DNA of 64,000 nucleotides from Litomosoides sigmodontis (Eukaryota > Nematoda > Chromadorea > Rhabditida > Onchocercidae), in the NCBI GenBank assembly GCA_963070105.1, contig OY718804.1, forward strand, positions 5,045,317 to 5,109,316, read 5' to 3'. A model generated the notes under the pieces. That model made no database searches and was not told the DNA's origin. It saw only the letters and a list, made by a program, of their open reading frames with translations. Below are positions 50,670 through 63,064 of the stretch, piece by piece; position 1 is the first letter of the stretch, and each line of letters opens with the position of its first letter. Position numbers and translations under genes: made by a program.

Positions 50670-50675
50670 TTTATT
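50670..50675 (-). terminator. Polyadenylation signal AATAAA of MPC1
   Basis: Canonical hexamer on minus only 22 bp past the MPC1 stop, implying a very short 3' UTR. Confidence 0.6.
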
Positions 50676-50696
50676 CTTCTCCTGAACAATTACAGC

Positions 50697-51629
50697 TTAG
50701 TCCACCTTTTCCATAATCAGTGTATTATTGACATGATTAAAATCGAATGTTGGATCCTCCATAATATGTAAGTAGTTGTAATTAAGAAAACGGGCCATCT
50801 ATAAAACAGAAATTTAGAACTTTAGAAGATAGCAAAGACAATCTGCTGTAAAAGAAAATGCTCGATCTTTGCAAAACTCACCGTTTGCATTTTTAATGCA
50901 TATTATAAAAATACATCAATTTACCCTCCTTTTTTTGCCAGATTTTATTTTATTTACGACTCGTCCTTTACAGCGTTTTTGACTCGCAACTGGCGAATTA
51001 ATTACTTTTCTGCGACAGAAGCAAACTTGCAACACACATGGTTCAACAAAAGTTACCAGTATACAGGTACTGTTCCCAGAAACCCCAGCTGTTAAATTAT
51101 ACATTTCCAATTGCGAACTTGGTCATCGGAACAAACTTCATTAAATGCTATTTAGTTTTTGGATAACTACTTATTCACACAATTGTTTGAATTTCACTTT
51201 ACATTAGTTATCTAAAAAACTACTTTTACTTGTATGTTTTATTACCTGCATTAGTTGCAAAGTGATATTTGCGAAATGACATGAGAAAAGAAGCATATTG
51301 CGCGGTTCAACACGACATGCAAATCGCATAAAAACTGCTGAATAGATGCATAAAGCAGTGGTCATTGGACCTGAAATAAAGTATGTTATTAGAAAACGTA
51401 TAAATGCGCTTTAAACTCTCATTTTTTTTAGCACATAAGAGTACGTTACATATTCTTAATTACAATGGAGTAGCATACCTGATATTAAGTCAGGATTCTT
51501 TTTTAAATCTGCTAGAGCAGCAAATGGAATACCCCAATTGGCAACAGGACCCCAAAAATGGGTAGAACAGAAATAACTCAACCATTCTTTTCTAGAATGA
51601 CGATTTACAACCTTCATAATCGCATTCAT
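50697..51629 (-). CDS. MPC1: Mitochondrial pyruvate carrier 1
   Basis: Three exons: 51479-51629, 51246-51370, 50697-50798, giving 125 aa (human MPC1 is 109). After a short N-terminus, [19 protein letters not shown], comes the family signature [38 protein letters not shown], then [20 protein letters not shown] and ANITLQLMQ. These form the membrane helices and the PRN loop of the MPC family. MPC1 pairs with MPC2 in the inner mitochondrial membrane to import pyruvate. Residues encoded by the last exon ([18 protein letters not shown] onward) are longer and less conserved. A TTTCAG acceptor lies 7 bp before the start ATG, a probable spliced-leader site. The second intron contains copy 2 of a local duplication. 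Divergent with the MPLKIP-like gene. Confidence 0.96.
51086..51204 (+). repeat. Diverged direct repeat, copy 2 (inside MPC1 intron 2)
   Basis: About 119 bp in the same orientation as 50152-50263, with a conserved core TTTTTGGATAACTACTTAT and the NCELGH-coding patch. It lies wholly within the intron between MPC1 exons 2 and 3. Confidence 0.85.
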
Positions 51630-51951
51630 TTTTTTCTGAAACTAATATTTCGAAGTAGTAGGGAATTATTTCGCAAGCCAAACGAGCAATAACGCAGCGT
51701 CAACCCGGTATCATCAAATAGATTTAACAATAACATGAATTTAAGGAGATATTCAGCAGGTGCTTCAACGATAAGCATGAAACTTATGCATCTCGAAAAA
51801 TTAATGTTGCACAACTACATTTAACGGTAAAGGATGGCCGGCCGTCAATACATGGTGTTATCGGAAGGTTCGGAATGAAGTTCGTGGTTCTTGGTACGTT
51901 CGTTTAAGATGCTTCTGACTGGCTTCAATTTTACTTTTAGTTGCAGAAAAA
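51630..51951. promoter_or_regulatory. Divergent promoter region between MPC1 and the MPLKIP-like gene
   Basis: 322 bp separate the two start codons on opposite strands. Trans-splice-like acceptors (TTTCAG near 51637 for MPC1; TTTTAG and TTGCAG just before 51952 for the other gene) sit at both ends. No TATA box was identified. Confidence 0.55.
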
Positions 51952-53106
51952 ATGGATATATACAACAACGAGCAAGACATGATGCCATGTCGACGGAAGA
52001 ATATCAGTAAGTTTTCCTTTCAAAAATGTTTTGTTATTTGTCTCCGAGAAAGTTTTGTTTTCTGTAAATTACACAACACAATAACCATAAGCAGATTACT
52101 GCGTTATTTTTTTCGCGTAGCTCATCGCTCTTTCTGATAACGCGTAGAGCAAGCTGCAAAAAGAGTTTTTAAAGAGGAATACTGGTACAATGAATCCGAT
52201 GCATGCGATGTAAAACGTTGATTACATAATCTGTAAATAATTTCATAGGCACAATCAGCAAGTGGTCCAAATAGATGGCTGAAAGAACTTTAAAATTTTG
52301 CAGATTCCATAGCAGAATAACTGTTAAGCCTTGTTGTTCAGTGTAGTTATGTCTCTCGCAATGCACGCATTGCATTAATTGAGCTGTATTTCATACTTGC
52401 ATGTTTGTGTAAGAGATAATAAATGCTAAAATTGACGATTAAAACAAACCTTATTTCAGATACTCCTCGAGCTATGCCTTCTGTGAAAAACAATCGTTTC
52501 GATAGTCCTTTTAGAAGTCCCTATGCTTCTCCAACGTTACCGTATCATGCAGCAATATCTGGCCCTCACTCGTCTTTTCGTTATAGACCACCTTATCAAC
52601 ATCGAAAGCGACCGTACTGCCATCCACCTTCACCGATTTATCCAATAAACAGTCCCACAAACGTCCAACATTCTTCGAATTGGCTTTCACCGAGAACATC
52701 CTCACCATATATCTATAAAAGTCCACAGAACATGGTAGACGTTTCGCGTTTAGTAGGATTGAAAGCATTGTAAGTTGCGAAAATGATAGGATAAGCAGAT
52801 GGAAGATTTCTGGTAGAATGAAAACTCTCGTGTTAATAAATTTATCGGTACCAGCAGGACATACCTCCCTATTGTTTAATGTGTACCATCAATCTTAAAA
52901 ACAGATAATAATTCATCATTTAGATACAAGGATATGATTTCTCTGCAACTTCTCCTGATAGTAGGTTCCACAGTCATAAGAATCCAAGAACGGTATGTCT
53001 TGCTGAACAGTTTGATGTCAACGACTACGTGATACCCGCCATGACTGCTAATCCATGGTCGAAATTAGAGGAATTTCATGCTAATTGTCGAATGGATGAG
53101 CAATGA
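51952..53106 (+). CDS. MPLKIP/TTDN1-like protein
   Basis: Three exons: 51952-52006, 52460-52769, 52962-53106 (or 52974-53106), about 169 aa (human MPLKIP 179). The long middle exon is a Pro/Ser/Tyr/Arg-rich disordered stretch (NRFDSPFRSPYASPTLPYH, RPPYQHRKRPYCHPP, SPRTSSPYIYKSPQ). The C-terminal block has NDYVIPAMTANPWSKLEE (142-159), which aligns with the conserved MPLKIP box ending in SMLEDPWAGLEP. MPLKIP is the protein altered in non-photosensitive trichothiodystrophy. It is nuclear, links to PLK1, and has been tied to intron lariat processing through DBR1. SP/TP dipeptides suggest CDK regulation. Two phase-2 acceptors (ATAG and ACAG, 12 nt apart) are compatible with exon 3. A TTGCAG lies 6 bp before the ATG. 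The call rests on composition plus the short C-terminal box, so moderate confidence. Confidence 0.68.
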
Positions 53107-56100
53107 TGTGATACAGTAGTCTCATATTACATGTTACTGCAGAGTTTATAAAAAATATACCGAATTTCGTAAACCTCTGATGTTCAAGCTAAACAAAAAG
53201 TTTGGAAAAATTAATACTAGCTCTGAAATGAGAGGGATAGAAAGACTGTACCTTCCAGAATCAGTAATGATGTGTTAAGTAGAGATGAGAAGTGTGGAGC
53301 ATATGTGTCTGCTCAGGATACTCACTGACAAAAAATAACACTAGTTCGGGACTTTTGTAACAAGCAGGAACGGAATTCATCCATTTGTACGGAATGCTAT
53401 TGCAGCCTTATTCAATGTAAAGAATAATAAAGTAATGTGTTCCAGTGTTCTACTCCCTCTTGCAATACAAGTTCAAAAATCTTAGAGACAACCAAGCAGG
53501 AAGAGTTAAAATGCTTGCTGGAAAGCCGTTCTATTTTTTGTATTCCTTGTGTTCTAACAATGTTTGATCTCATTGAATTATCTAAGACAGGAGAGAATTT
53601 GATTTTGTACTTGCCGCATTATGAATTTTGTTTTATCTGTGACGTTACTTCATACAAATTACTCTAAAAGGGGTGAAAGCGCAAACTAATTGAGGGCACG
53701 GATTTGAAGTGACGGAGTCTACAGTTCGGGGAGGGTATGTTCAAGATCAGACGATTTCAGAACAGCGAGTTGGTGACTGAAGCGAAGTCAACTTGTCTCG
53801 ATTTCCGAAATTTTAAAAACATAGTGGGCAACTAACCAGAACGACCTTGGCAGACCGACATCGCAATATGTGAACACCTCTGGTCACATGGCAGACATAC
53901 TGTTGTTGATAAGAAGTGTCGTCAAGTTGTTTCTTAATAAACGCCAAGCCTTTCTTATATTGTTACTTACACGTAAAGGTATCAATGTTAACGGTTTGAG
54001 AGGAAAAACCACTCGTAAATGAATCAAAAGCAAATTTACAATAGGACTGAATGACGATTAATTCCAGGGGCCACTATCATAAAAACCAAAACCGGATCCA
54101 ATTTGCACAGAATAACAATTTTCATTTCGGATATCCGGATTTGATTTTATAAGTACCAAAACCGCTTCAATTACACGTTATACACTAGAAATTAGGATCG
54201 ATTTCTGTGAGTAGCAAATATCCTACACAGCTGGTGAAAGATTTGCCGATGGAACGTCTTAAAAAGAGCCATACCTTTCTTACGATCGTCCATTATTCAA
54301 TTTCGAATCATTTCATACAAACATTACAACAAAAATGTAACAGCGACACAAAGTAATAATGCAACTGACTACTTCGTTACCTCTCACAGAAATGCCAGTA
54401 ATCCTTCTTCCTCAACAACAGTTGCAACAGCCGACTGTTTTCATACACAAGCACCGACGCGTGATACACAAGCAGGAATTCAAAAAATTCCTTTTGCATG
54501 CTGGTACTTTTAAGAGTAAGCACCTCCTCCTCCCTAGGCCATTGTCAACTCAACAGTTCTGAATGCTTGGTAGGCGACTGCTCCTTAGAATCTTCAGATT
54601 TTAATGATACTAAAATTCGACTGCAATCCACATCACCACCATTTGTGGATCGTACTGACATCCCGGGAACATTCCCCATGTCCAGTTCAACTGCATGCGC
54701 CGGTTTCCTAGTCCCTTCTTTCTCTCTTTCTGGAACTATTCTTGATTCTCTAGCGGACGACAGATCTAAAATATATTTTCTCAATGAATGACAAAAATCA
54801 AGCTTGGAAAAAATTGGACTGGGCTGCAGTGTGCAGTGCACCTTCCCCACTTGCAACCTAACAATGCAATATCAATGTCATTAATGCTGGTTACCTCGCT
54901 AACTAAAATGAAACATTATGATAGGAAGTTCATAAAAACAGAGCAGTAGCACGTCCAAATTCAGGCCACCCTTTCATTCATAAAAGAATTGAACTGCAGT
55001 TTATTGTTTCACACAGCGAAGCCACACATTTCCACTTTAAAATTTCAGGCTTAACAAACATACAATAGAATCATTTACGAGACCAATGATGAACTGTACT
55101 ATTTTTCCAGCTACTATTATTCAACTAAATGTAACGCACCCACTCGGAAAAGAAAATAATGCAATGCCCACACAATTATATAGAAACAAATAACATGAAA
55201 AACTTAAAATCAGAAATACATTGCCCTCACCATGTGAAATGAATGTTTTTGTATTCAATTGCCGAAGTTACAAAAAAATAATTATTAAATACCTCATCAG
55301 CAATGAACTATAAAGCTATCAAGTCTACTAAAACTACAGGGAACTTCCACGCCCAACCTAGATAAGGTTTTTTTCGATATCACTACTACTCGCCATAAAC
55401 CACATGTAAAATTAATGCTTTAATTAGACATTACGGAAGCGCGAATTAAATTACTACAGAATGTCCTTGTGCTGTAGCATTAAATCAACTATTGGCATTC
55501 ATCATAACAATAAGTGAAATAAAAGCAATGCGATGCGATTCGTCGTAACTGATGGAACTCCAGTTCCTCAGCCAGATGCTGCATTAATATATAGAATTCT
55601 GAAACGCGTGTGGCACTACAAACAAGTACACTGATGTTCGTTCTAACTATCAAAAGATGTGAGATAGAGAAAATTTTAATGAAGATTCCAGTGCGGGAAA
55701 TTTAATACATAAATCATCTAAATTCAGAAATGTGAAATATTTAAAACGAAGTTTCCGCTACACCTATGGGAATACCACTAATTTGCAACATATTAAAACA
55801 TCCGGGAATACCTGTGATTATTATTATTAACCTTTAATACCATTAAATAAAACAGCGTCAAATCAAAGATTCACACAAAACAACCCTTTATTGATAGATT
55901 AACAAACAGGAGAGCAATATGAAACATTGAATCTACCATGTTCCGATGGTCATTTCATTGTTTTGGATGTTATGAAGGAAACTAATTTTAAAAAACCTAA
56001 ATGGATTATCTGTACAAAATTGTAATATCACAAAATATGCAATAAAGTGCGATATAAAAAAATAATCCCCTATATCATTTTCTATTTCACGCGTCAGAAA

Positions 56101-56179
56101 ACGATATAAGTTATATGCACTTAAATAAGTGAAACTATGAACAACAAAGTTATTTTTTAAGTCATAAGTTACACAAGAG
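53107..56179. other. Intergenic, one ambiguous coding-like island
   Basis: 3' flanks of the MPLKIP-like gene and CDK12. Most is AT-rich and featureless. Around 54305-54790 several frames are open on both strands and one plus frame carries a GTAAGC donor at 54515. See the separate entry. Confidence 0.4.
54359..54790 (+). other. Ambiguous coding-like island
   Basis: On plus, MQLTTSLPLTEMPVILLPQQ runs from 54359 to a GTAAGC donor (exon end 54514). A second open frame from about 54534 (SLGHCQLNSSECLVGDCSLE, later DRTDIPGTFPMSSSTACAGF) reaches a TGA at 54789. No junction in the right phase connects them clearly. On minus 54545-54856 is also open. GC content is above the flanks. It may be a small unrecognised gene, a decayed one or chance. 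No family recognised. Confidence 0.25.
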
Positions 56180-59100
56180 TCAATTCTGAAAATACTGTCT
56201 GCTGCTTAGCAACCCCTGCCATAAATCTAATGACGAAGTCTGTTGGAATGTTGGTACATTTGAGGCAGAATTACTTGTAAGAGTAACTGATACACTACCT
56301 TTCGGTTCCATTGATGCAAGTTGTCCTAATATTTCACTGAGTTGATTCTGTATTCGTGGATGTGCATGCGCTGCACTTGTAGTAGATGTTGAAAGTGCTG
56401 ACATTACCGCCGGTGGCAAGACACCACTTTTACTAACAAGTTGCAAAACAGATGCTGCTGCCGTTGGACTTAAATTAGCTAACAATGCACGTGCCGCTTC
56501 TAAGTTGCTTGGATCGGCTTGAATTGCTCGAATTGCTGCATCTACATCTTAAGATAATCAACTAAGTGCACTGCTGTTCACAATTTTAAAATGACTCACA
56601 ACGTGCACTACCATTAACCATTTACACCGTATTGTTTTACCACTTCTTAAAAATCTTGTTTTGCCTATTTTGTTTTACGAATTCTTAAAAAGATGACTTT
56701 AAATATTTATATCTTGTCATCGGAAGCAGTGGTACACTTCTTAAACAACACGACCGCAAAATTCTTAAGTATTACTTTTTAATGAAGCAGTACTTTCAGA
56801 CGCAGTACTTTCCGCAGATAAATGTGCAATGTTCAGTCGCTTTGTCGGCCCATGTGGTGGTCCACTTTTCAAACTTGTGCTCGAATCTGACTGCAATTGA
56901 AAGTTCACATTTTTTGTAAAGTTAAGCCGAAATCGAATGTAAAAATACAGTAATAAAATAAACCTGATGTGAACTTGAAGTAAGCACAGGCTGGTGCTGC
57001 TTCACAAATTGAGAATGTGATTGTGTCGACTGCGGTATATTTAAACTACCTAAATGTTTACGGTTTTTCATGTCAGAAATGAAAAGGTGTACGATCGCAT
57101 TTAATAAAACCACAATTTACAAGAGTGCAATAAAGAATGTCGATACTAACTTCAATATATCAATAGAAAAATCATTCTGCATGAACATTTAAAGGCTAAC
57201 AAGTTCAAAGGAAAAGCAAAAATTGAGCTATACGATCTGCCCTAATCCATCCAAATCTTATTTCTTTTTTTTTGTAATATTTTAAAAATCCTACGACAAA
57301 GGACACTTACTGCCAGCAGAACGACTTTTTCTCTGTTTTTTTGACCAAAGCTCATGACAATCTTGCCAGTCTGGAAGTTTCGGTGGCGGTACTTTTGAGG
57401 GATCAACATCTTTCAGCCACGGATGCGCTAAAGACGCCTTTGAAGTAATACGCCTCTTTGGATCCAGTTCAAGCATTCGATCAAGTAAATCCAAAGGTTT
57501 ATCAGGTATGCTGCAACCAAATGAACCATTAATTGGTGATTAATATGCGCATTTTTTTTGTACAGTATTTGTACTCGTAAAAACTTACAATCCAAACGTA
57601 TCACGCAAAACTCGTGGAAAGGTACGCTTTGGTCGGAAGCTACAATATAGAGGTAGCTTAATGACATCAGGCCAATTTTCAGGTGATGGTGTGCCACAGA
57701 GTTTCGATATTACATCCAACTGCACCATCTCAGTATTCCCTTGAAACATTGGTTTTTTCGTGTATAATTCTCCGAGAATACATCTGAAATCCAGTCCAGT
57801 AACATATGCGTTACAATCTCCATCTAGAGTAAGGCACGTATAAGCACAAACCCAACACTCCACACATCAATGGCAGTTGTATATTGTTCTTCACCAAGTA
57901 GCAGCTCTGGTGGACGATACCAAAGCGTTATCACGCGATTAGTGTACGGACGATCCTGATCTTCATCGTAAAATCTGGCTAGGCCAAAATCGGCCAATTT
58001 TAACTCTCCTCTAAAATAGAATACTGCTTTATAACTGCGCCTGTAAATATGTACAATGAATACAACAAGGAACTTGAAATAATGGAATGAATCGTACTTG
58101 TTGTTCAGAAGAATGTTGGAGCACTTGATGTCACGGTGAAGAAATCCAATCGAGTGACAATATTCTAATCCAGAAACGAGCTGCTTCATAAGCGATGAAA
58201 TTTGATCGTCAGAAAATTCAACAAATTGGCTTTCCAGTATACCCATAAGATCGTGATCCAAATATTCAAACACCAAATAAAACGCGCCTAAAGTTTTTGA
58301 AAAAAGGAATAAAAACTGACATTAAAAACAATCTCAATTTGCCATCTTAGAGGGTAGTGGAATGCATATCACCGTTACATGAAAAAACATACCCTTATCT
58401 TTCCTAAAATCGGCAGCAGTTTGCTTATCAGTAACAATATCGATTAATTTTACAACATTCCGGTGGTTCAACTGTCTGAGAATTTTAATTTCACGAACAG
58501 CTGTAATAGGAAAACCTTCTTTTTCATTCTCCAAGCGTACCTTTTTCAAAGCTACCACTTCTTCTGAAAAACATTCTTATGTAGAATATATTCCTGCATA
58601 CTTTTCCTCCTCAGATATTATCGTATATTACTATGCAACGTATTTATTGCTATTGTTAATAGCAAAGACAGAAACTTATTGATACCTTAAATATATATAT
58701 ATATATATATAACATCTTTGTCCCAAAAATGAGTATCATAATATCCTTCGAAATTTCCATTATATAAAAAACTTACGCGTAATTTTATCACGCGCTTTGT
58801 ACACCTGTCCATATGTTCCTTCACCTACTTGAGTTTTGATTTCGTATTTTTCCACCGTTGAACAACCCCAGTTCTCTGGATCCTCCCGTAATTTTAGACG
58901 CTTGTTTAATACCCTGCAAGCTCATGACGTTAACTTCATAAGCTGTCAAAATGCAGCTGAAAATTTGGAAAGGAAAACGAACTGATGTGGATGCAGTTAA
59001 ACACAATTAATTTGGGTTACTATAAATAATGTGTAGATCACTCTCTTAACTATCGAGTTTACAAGTCAATGTTTACGTATAACATTAACCAGATAAACCA

Positions 59101-61431
59101 CATGAACTTACAAAGGTCGTATAAACGTCCGTTTGAGCTGGGGAGACATTGGAGGTGGGGCTGGTGGCGGTGCAACAGGAGGCACAGAGACATCTCGTTG
59201 TACGGGATGAGTTGCAACCACAGATGACACCAGATTTGGATTAGGTATAGCAGGAGGTGCAGGCGGAGGAGGCTGTGATGTGTTAACAGGTAAACAAGGT
59301 GGTAGTGGCATAGATGAAGGCATAGGGGGCAAGGGAGGCGGCGGTAAAATCGGATTTGGAGCAACCGGGGGAGGGGGTATAGGTGGAGGCTGTGAATATG
59401 GAGGTGGAGGAATAGTAAAGGCTGCCATCTGAAAATACATCAAAATTTTAATCAAAATCAGAAAAATACAAACCATGAATAACAAATGAAATATGCAATT
59501 TTTAAGGATTTTTCAAAAAAGTGTAGCACGTAGTAGTAAAATCAAAGAAAATAACGTGAAGTTGTTGACGCGCTTTATGAACCTAAACGATGTAGTTCCT
59601 AGAAGTAATAATCCTTACCTAAAGATATACAGAAAGTTACTGTAAGGTCCTACCTGACCAGCATATCCATATTGAGCAGTGTAAGCTGCCATTGCTACTT
59701 GATATGCATTTGGGTCCATACCAATTGGAGCTGGTGGCGGTGGTATGAAAGTTGGCACAGTTGGCATAAATGGTGCTGCTGGTGGTGGAACACTCGCAGG
59801 AATCACCCGAATTGGCGGTGGTGGGGGTGGCGGGACCACTAATGTTGATGCCTACAATGCAAATTCCTGCGTGGAAAAGTAATAAGTGATTTCATGTCGG
59901 CAGTTAAAACAGATCCAAAGACCTCAAACATACATATATGCAATTTATTAATTTAAAATTTACACATGGTGGAGGGCTGCGACCGGAAGATGACGATGAT
60001 GAATCAGACGATGGTGCATGCCTTCGTGATGAACGTTTTTTTGTTGTTGGACTACGCCTGTGCCGTTTTTCCTTCCACTCCTTCGCAGTCCTATCGATCC
60101 TCTTATCATGGTGCCTTGTCATAATTTCACCGAGAAGTGATGACTTCATACGCATCCTAAAACTTGATACAAATATACGACTTTATCCAGCCAGTGAATG
60201 TTTTCATATGATAAACAACGAACGGCTTACTCGTTCATGCTTGATGATGTAGTGTCAGAAGAACTCGAACTGGATACGCTCGAACGACTTCTACTCCGCT
60301 TACGGCGTCCCTCTCGCCTATCAGAACGCCTCGAAGTTCTCTGCGGAGAGCGACGACGCCTGCAATTCCATCAATTATCAAAAATTTATCAAAGAGTTAG
60401 TGAAAGGGAGGCACTTCTTTAGAAAAAAAAGAGTAGAAATCAAATTAAACCCCAAACTACCTGCTTTGATTACTGCGTCTGTTTGTCTGTATCATGTCTC
60501 GACGTACATCACTTTTTCTATAATCCGAACGACGTTCATGTTCTCTAATTTTACCATTTGTTGACGGTGAAGGAGACCGTCTTCTTTTTCGACTACGCGA
60601 AATAGATCTTGACCTTGACCTTCTGAAGAACCTAATTTTCCTGTTTAAAGAATTAGGTTAAAATAAACTGCTTTTGCTGAGCGTTTTTTGATCTTTTTGT
60701 TTGCACTTAAATGATTGATTTTTACAGGCATAATGAAAAATAAGGCTGACGAATCGCTGAAGATCAAAACGGAATTAAAGCAGTAATGTGTAAAGTGAGA
60801 CCAGTTTCAGTGTATCAAGTGGCACACTACAGAAATTTTCACTGTTAATATGAATGATAACGCCCTCACAAAAAGCATATTTTAATATAACAAATATTAG
60901 GGTGCATGCTCACCACTAAGGAGTTTCTTTATGCTCTAAAAAGTATTTGTAACGCTCGTTATAAATTACGATGAATCGTACTTTGTTAAATTTAAGATAG
61001 AAAATGGATACCAACTTAACTGCTGAATGTGTTTCACTTTAAAATTGAAGTATGGAACTGACCGATTATGCTGAAATGACGGTGACACTGATTTTCGACG
61101 CTTTTTCGACGACACTTCGCGATCCTTCGAATGCTTTTCCTTCTTTTTTGCAGAATGCATTAAATGCCGATTATTATGAAAACTTCCTGTTGTTGGACTA
61201 CCACCACTCACTTCACTTATCTCCTCACTCCTAATACTACACGAAGGCGATGAGCAATGAGTTTCTGAAAATTCTTAACTAAAAGATTTAAACAATTCGA
61301 TCACCATGATTCCAGACCACAGCAATACCAATCAGAGTTGCAAATCCAAAAAACTAACCCTTACTACTTTGTTCAGTACCGGTAAATTTACTCTTGCTTT
61401 CCGGTATGTGTTCTGTTTCTTTGTATACCAT
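56180..61431 (-). CDS. CDK12: Cyclin-dependent kinase 12 (RNA polymerase II CTD kinase)
   Basis: Sixteen exons: 61365-61431, 61063-61264, 60461-60622, 60231-60359, 59964-60156, 59654-59851, 59112-59428, 58777-58913, 58393-58563, 58098-58287, 57852-58010, 57589-57783, 57311-57510, 56964-57049, 56794-56890, 56180-56547; about 956 aa. The N-terminus ([12 protein letters not shown]) leads to an RS region ([16 protein letters not shown]), then a proline-rich stretch ([32 protein letters not shown]). Kinase domain about 445-740: [57 protein letters not shown] (D578), [19 protein letters not shown] with T-loop T612, [35 protein letters not shown]. The order RS, proline-rich, PITAVRE kinase is specific to CDK12/13. 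With cyclin K it phosphorylates Ser2 of the polymerase II CTD in the nucleus. Start by phase: exon 1 ends in phase 1 at GTAAGG and an in-frame stop precedes its ATG. Small acceptor/donor alternatives exist at exons 3 and 15. Confidence 0.95.
58690..58711. repeat. (AT)n microsatellite in a CDK12 intron
   Basis: 22 bp of AT dinucleotide between CDK12 exons 8 and 9. Confidence 0.9.
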
Positions 61432-62262
61432 TGTATAACATTACGTCTTTGTTTAATAATGTCTGAAAATCGGTCAATTTTTAAGCTGAACATAAGTGCA
61501 AGTGAAGGGTGTCTCACGCGTTTAATTATGCGAACAAAAAATTTAGACAATACGTTTTGGTCTAATCAAGGCGGTGTGGTTTCAGAACCAAATTCAATCC
61601 CTGATTTTCATAATCAGAAAGTTTAAAACCAATGCGTTACAACAAACTTGAAACCTAAATTGATGCAAAGTTCTCTGAGAAACAGAATGGTTGTAAAAGA
61701 ATATTTTGCGGAATGCTGCGAAAGTTATTTGAAAATTAGTTCAACAGTGTCAAAGGATACCAACGCATCTCGACACATTATCAAGAACACTTCCTAAATT
61801 CATAAGAAATAATGTCTATCCATATTTAATATAATTTTTGAATTAAATTGAATACAAAAAAGATACTACTTGGCCTTATTTATATCTTTATGTCTTGCTT
61901 ATGTCGATAGTTGTTACCACTGGAAATAGAAAATTTACTGATGTTTTGGAACATATCATACTACGATATTACGTGGGTATTGGACAGAGTCAGTATTTAA
62001 GAAACGACAACTTACGGTATCTTATGACCAGAGAATACTCCGTATGTGGGTTCATATAGAGCAGTTTTTCGCCACAGTTGAAATCAGATTTTTTTCTAAG
62101 ACAGAAACAGGGACAGACTTAAAGTAAAATGTCATTAAAGCAATTGTTTCTGCAGAACGGATAAACAAAGAGTAACGAATGGCCTTCACTAATTAGTAGG
62201 TTGATTTCAACTGAAGCTACTATGCAAACAAGCTGACACACTGAACCCTATCCTAATTTTAG

Positions 62263-62645
62263 GAAATCCTAAACAGGACATCAGAAAACACAGCTACAGC
62301 AATCATGCGTTTAGGTTTCCCTACCATATTTGCAATGCCGACCTTGAGATGAGCAAACTCAATTACTCTCCCCCAACAAAAAGCTCATATCAATGGAACG
62401 AATCTATCGACGAGGCAAACTGGATCGATCGATCCACAAAGCCAACCAAGACCATCAACGATGCACACTATTAACCTTTAGAAATGTAACAACCAATGCC
62501 ACTGCCGCTATAACAGGTCCGTCGCACATATGCGTCACATCAATCACAGTAGTGATGTACTTCTAAAGCAAAATGCTTCACATCGTTCTACCAACAGTAG
62601 CTGGCAAACAACGCTACCACCACAACGACGTAAAATCGATGCCGC
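62263..62645 (+). other. Unassigned coding-like plus-strand island (gene or decayed gene)
   Basis: Directly after an ATTTTAG acceptor, 70 codons stay open on plus (GNPKQDIRKHSYSNHAFRFP, then NADLEMSKLNYSPPTKSSYQ and ESIDEANWIDRSTKPTKTIN) to a TAA at 62471. No GT occurs in the second half of this frame, so it cannot splice out there. Right after, a CCTTTAG acceptor at 62481 begins a second open frame in another register (KCNNQCHCRYNRSVAHMRHI, then SSWQTTLPPQRRKIDA) ending at a GTAAGC donor at 62646. Both look like real protein but cannot join. Possibilities are alternative exons, a frameshifted pseudogene, or the opposite strand's signal. Not recognised. Confidence 0.3.
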
Positions 62646-63027
62646 GTAAGCATAAATGCGTACATCCTATTTGTATATTGATCGAAAACCTCACCAACTT
62701 CAAAATTTCACTCCGGGACATCTGATGGAATGTGAAAATCTTAAAAAATTTACACCTACGATTGGGCAATTCCATTTAATGTATTATGAAATGATGATCC
62801 GAACCACCGATTTGACAAGTCACCTACACTTGTACCTTTCGATCCCGTTAAAACTAAAACATATCTAGTAGTGTTTTCAGTCTACTTGTAAAGAAAAGTG
62901 GCATCAAAAAATGAGTGAAAAGTCTAATCACAAAAAACCATTTGGATCAATGAAGCACTTAATTGAGGTTTGCCTCAGTTTTAAATATCGTGAAGATATT
63001 GATGATATAACATCGAATAAAAAAAAA

Positions 63028-63033
63028 TTTATT
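63028..63033 (-). terminator. Polyadenylation signal AATAAA of ESS2
   Basis: Canonical hexamer on minus 32 bp past the ESS2 stop; implies a short 3' UTR. Confidence 0.55.
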
Positions 63034-63064
63034 TATGGCGAATTATATACAGGGTAATCAAATA

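Larger units (their letters stand above)
49401..50696. other. Intergenic, contains one copy of a local duplication
   Basis: This is the 5' flank of the membrane-protein gene and the 3' side of MPC1. A plus-strand frame at 49954-50208 ends NYACNCELGHQKEHY and its 3' end is the duplicated segment (50152-50263). Beyond this no exon is supported. Confidence 0.45.
61432..63064. other. Interval between ESS2 and CDK12, with plus-strand coding-like island
   Basis: ESS2 and CDK12 are in the same orientation, 1.6 kb apart. ESS2 has AATAAA on minus (plus TTTATT at 63028-63033), 32 bp past its stop. The piece at 62263-62645 is more GC-rich and open on plus; described separately. Otherwise no exon. Confidence 0.45.

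Noticed and set aside
58821..59364. Minus ORFs overlapping CDK12 exons 7-8
   Set aside because: Alternative frames of CDK12 exons (one begins MCLTASTS, one reads the proline-rich exon out of register).
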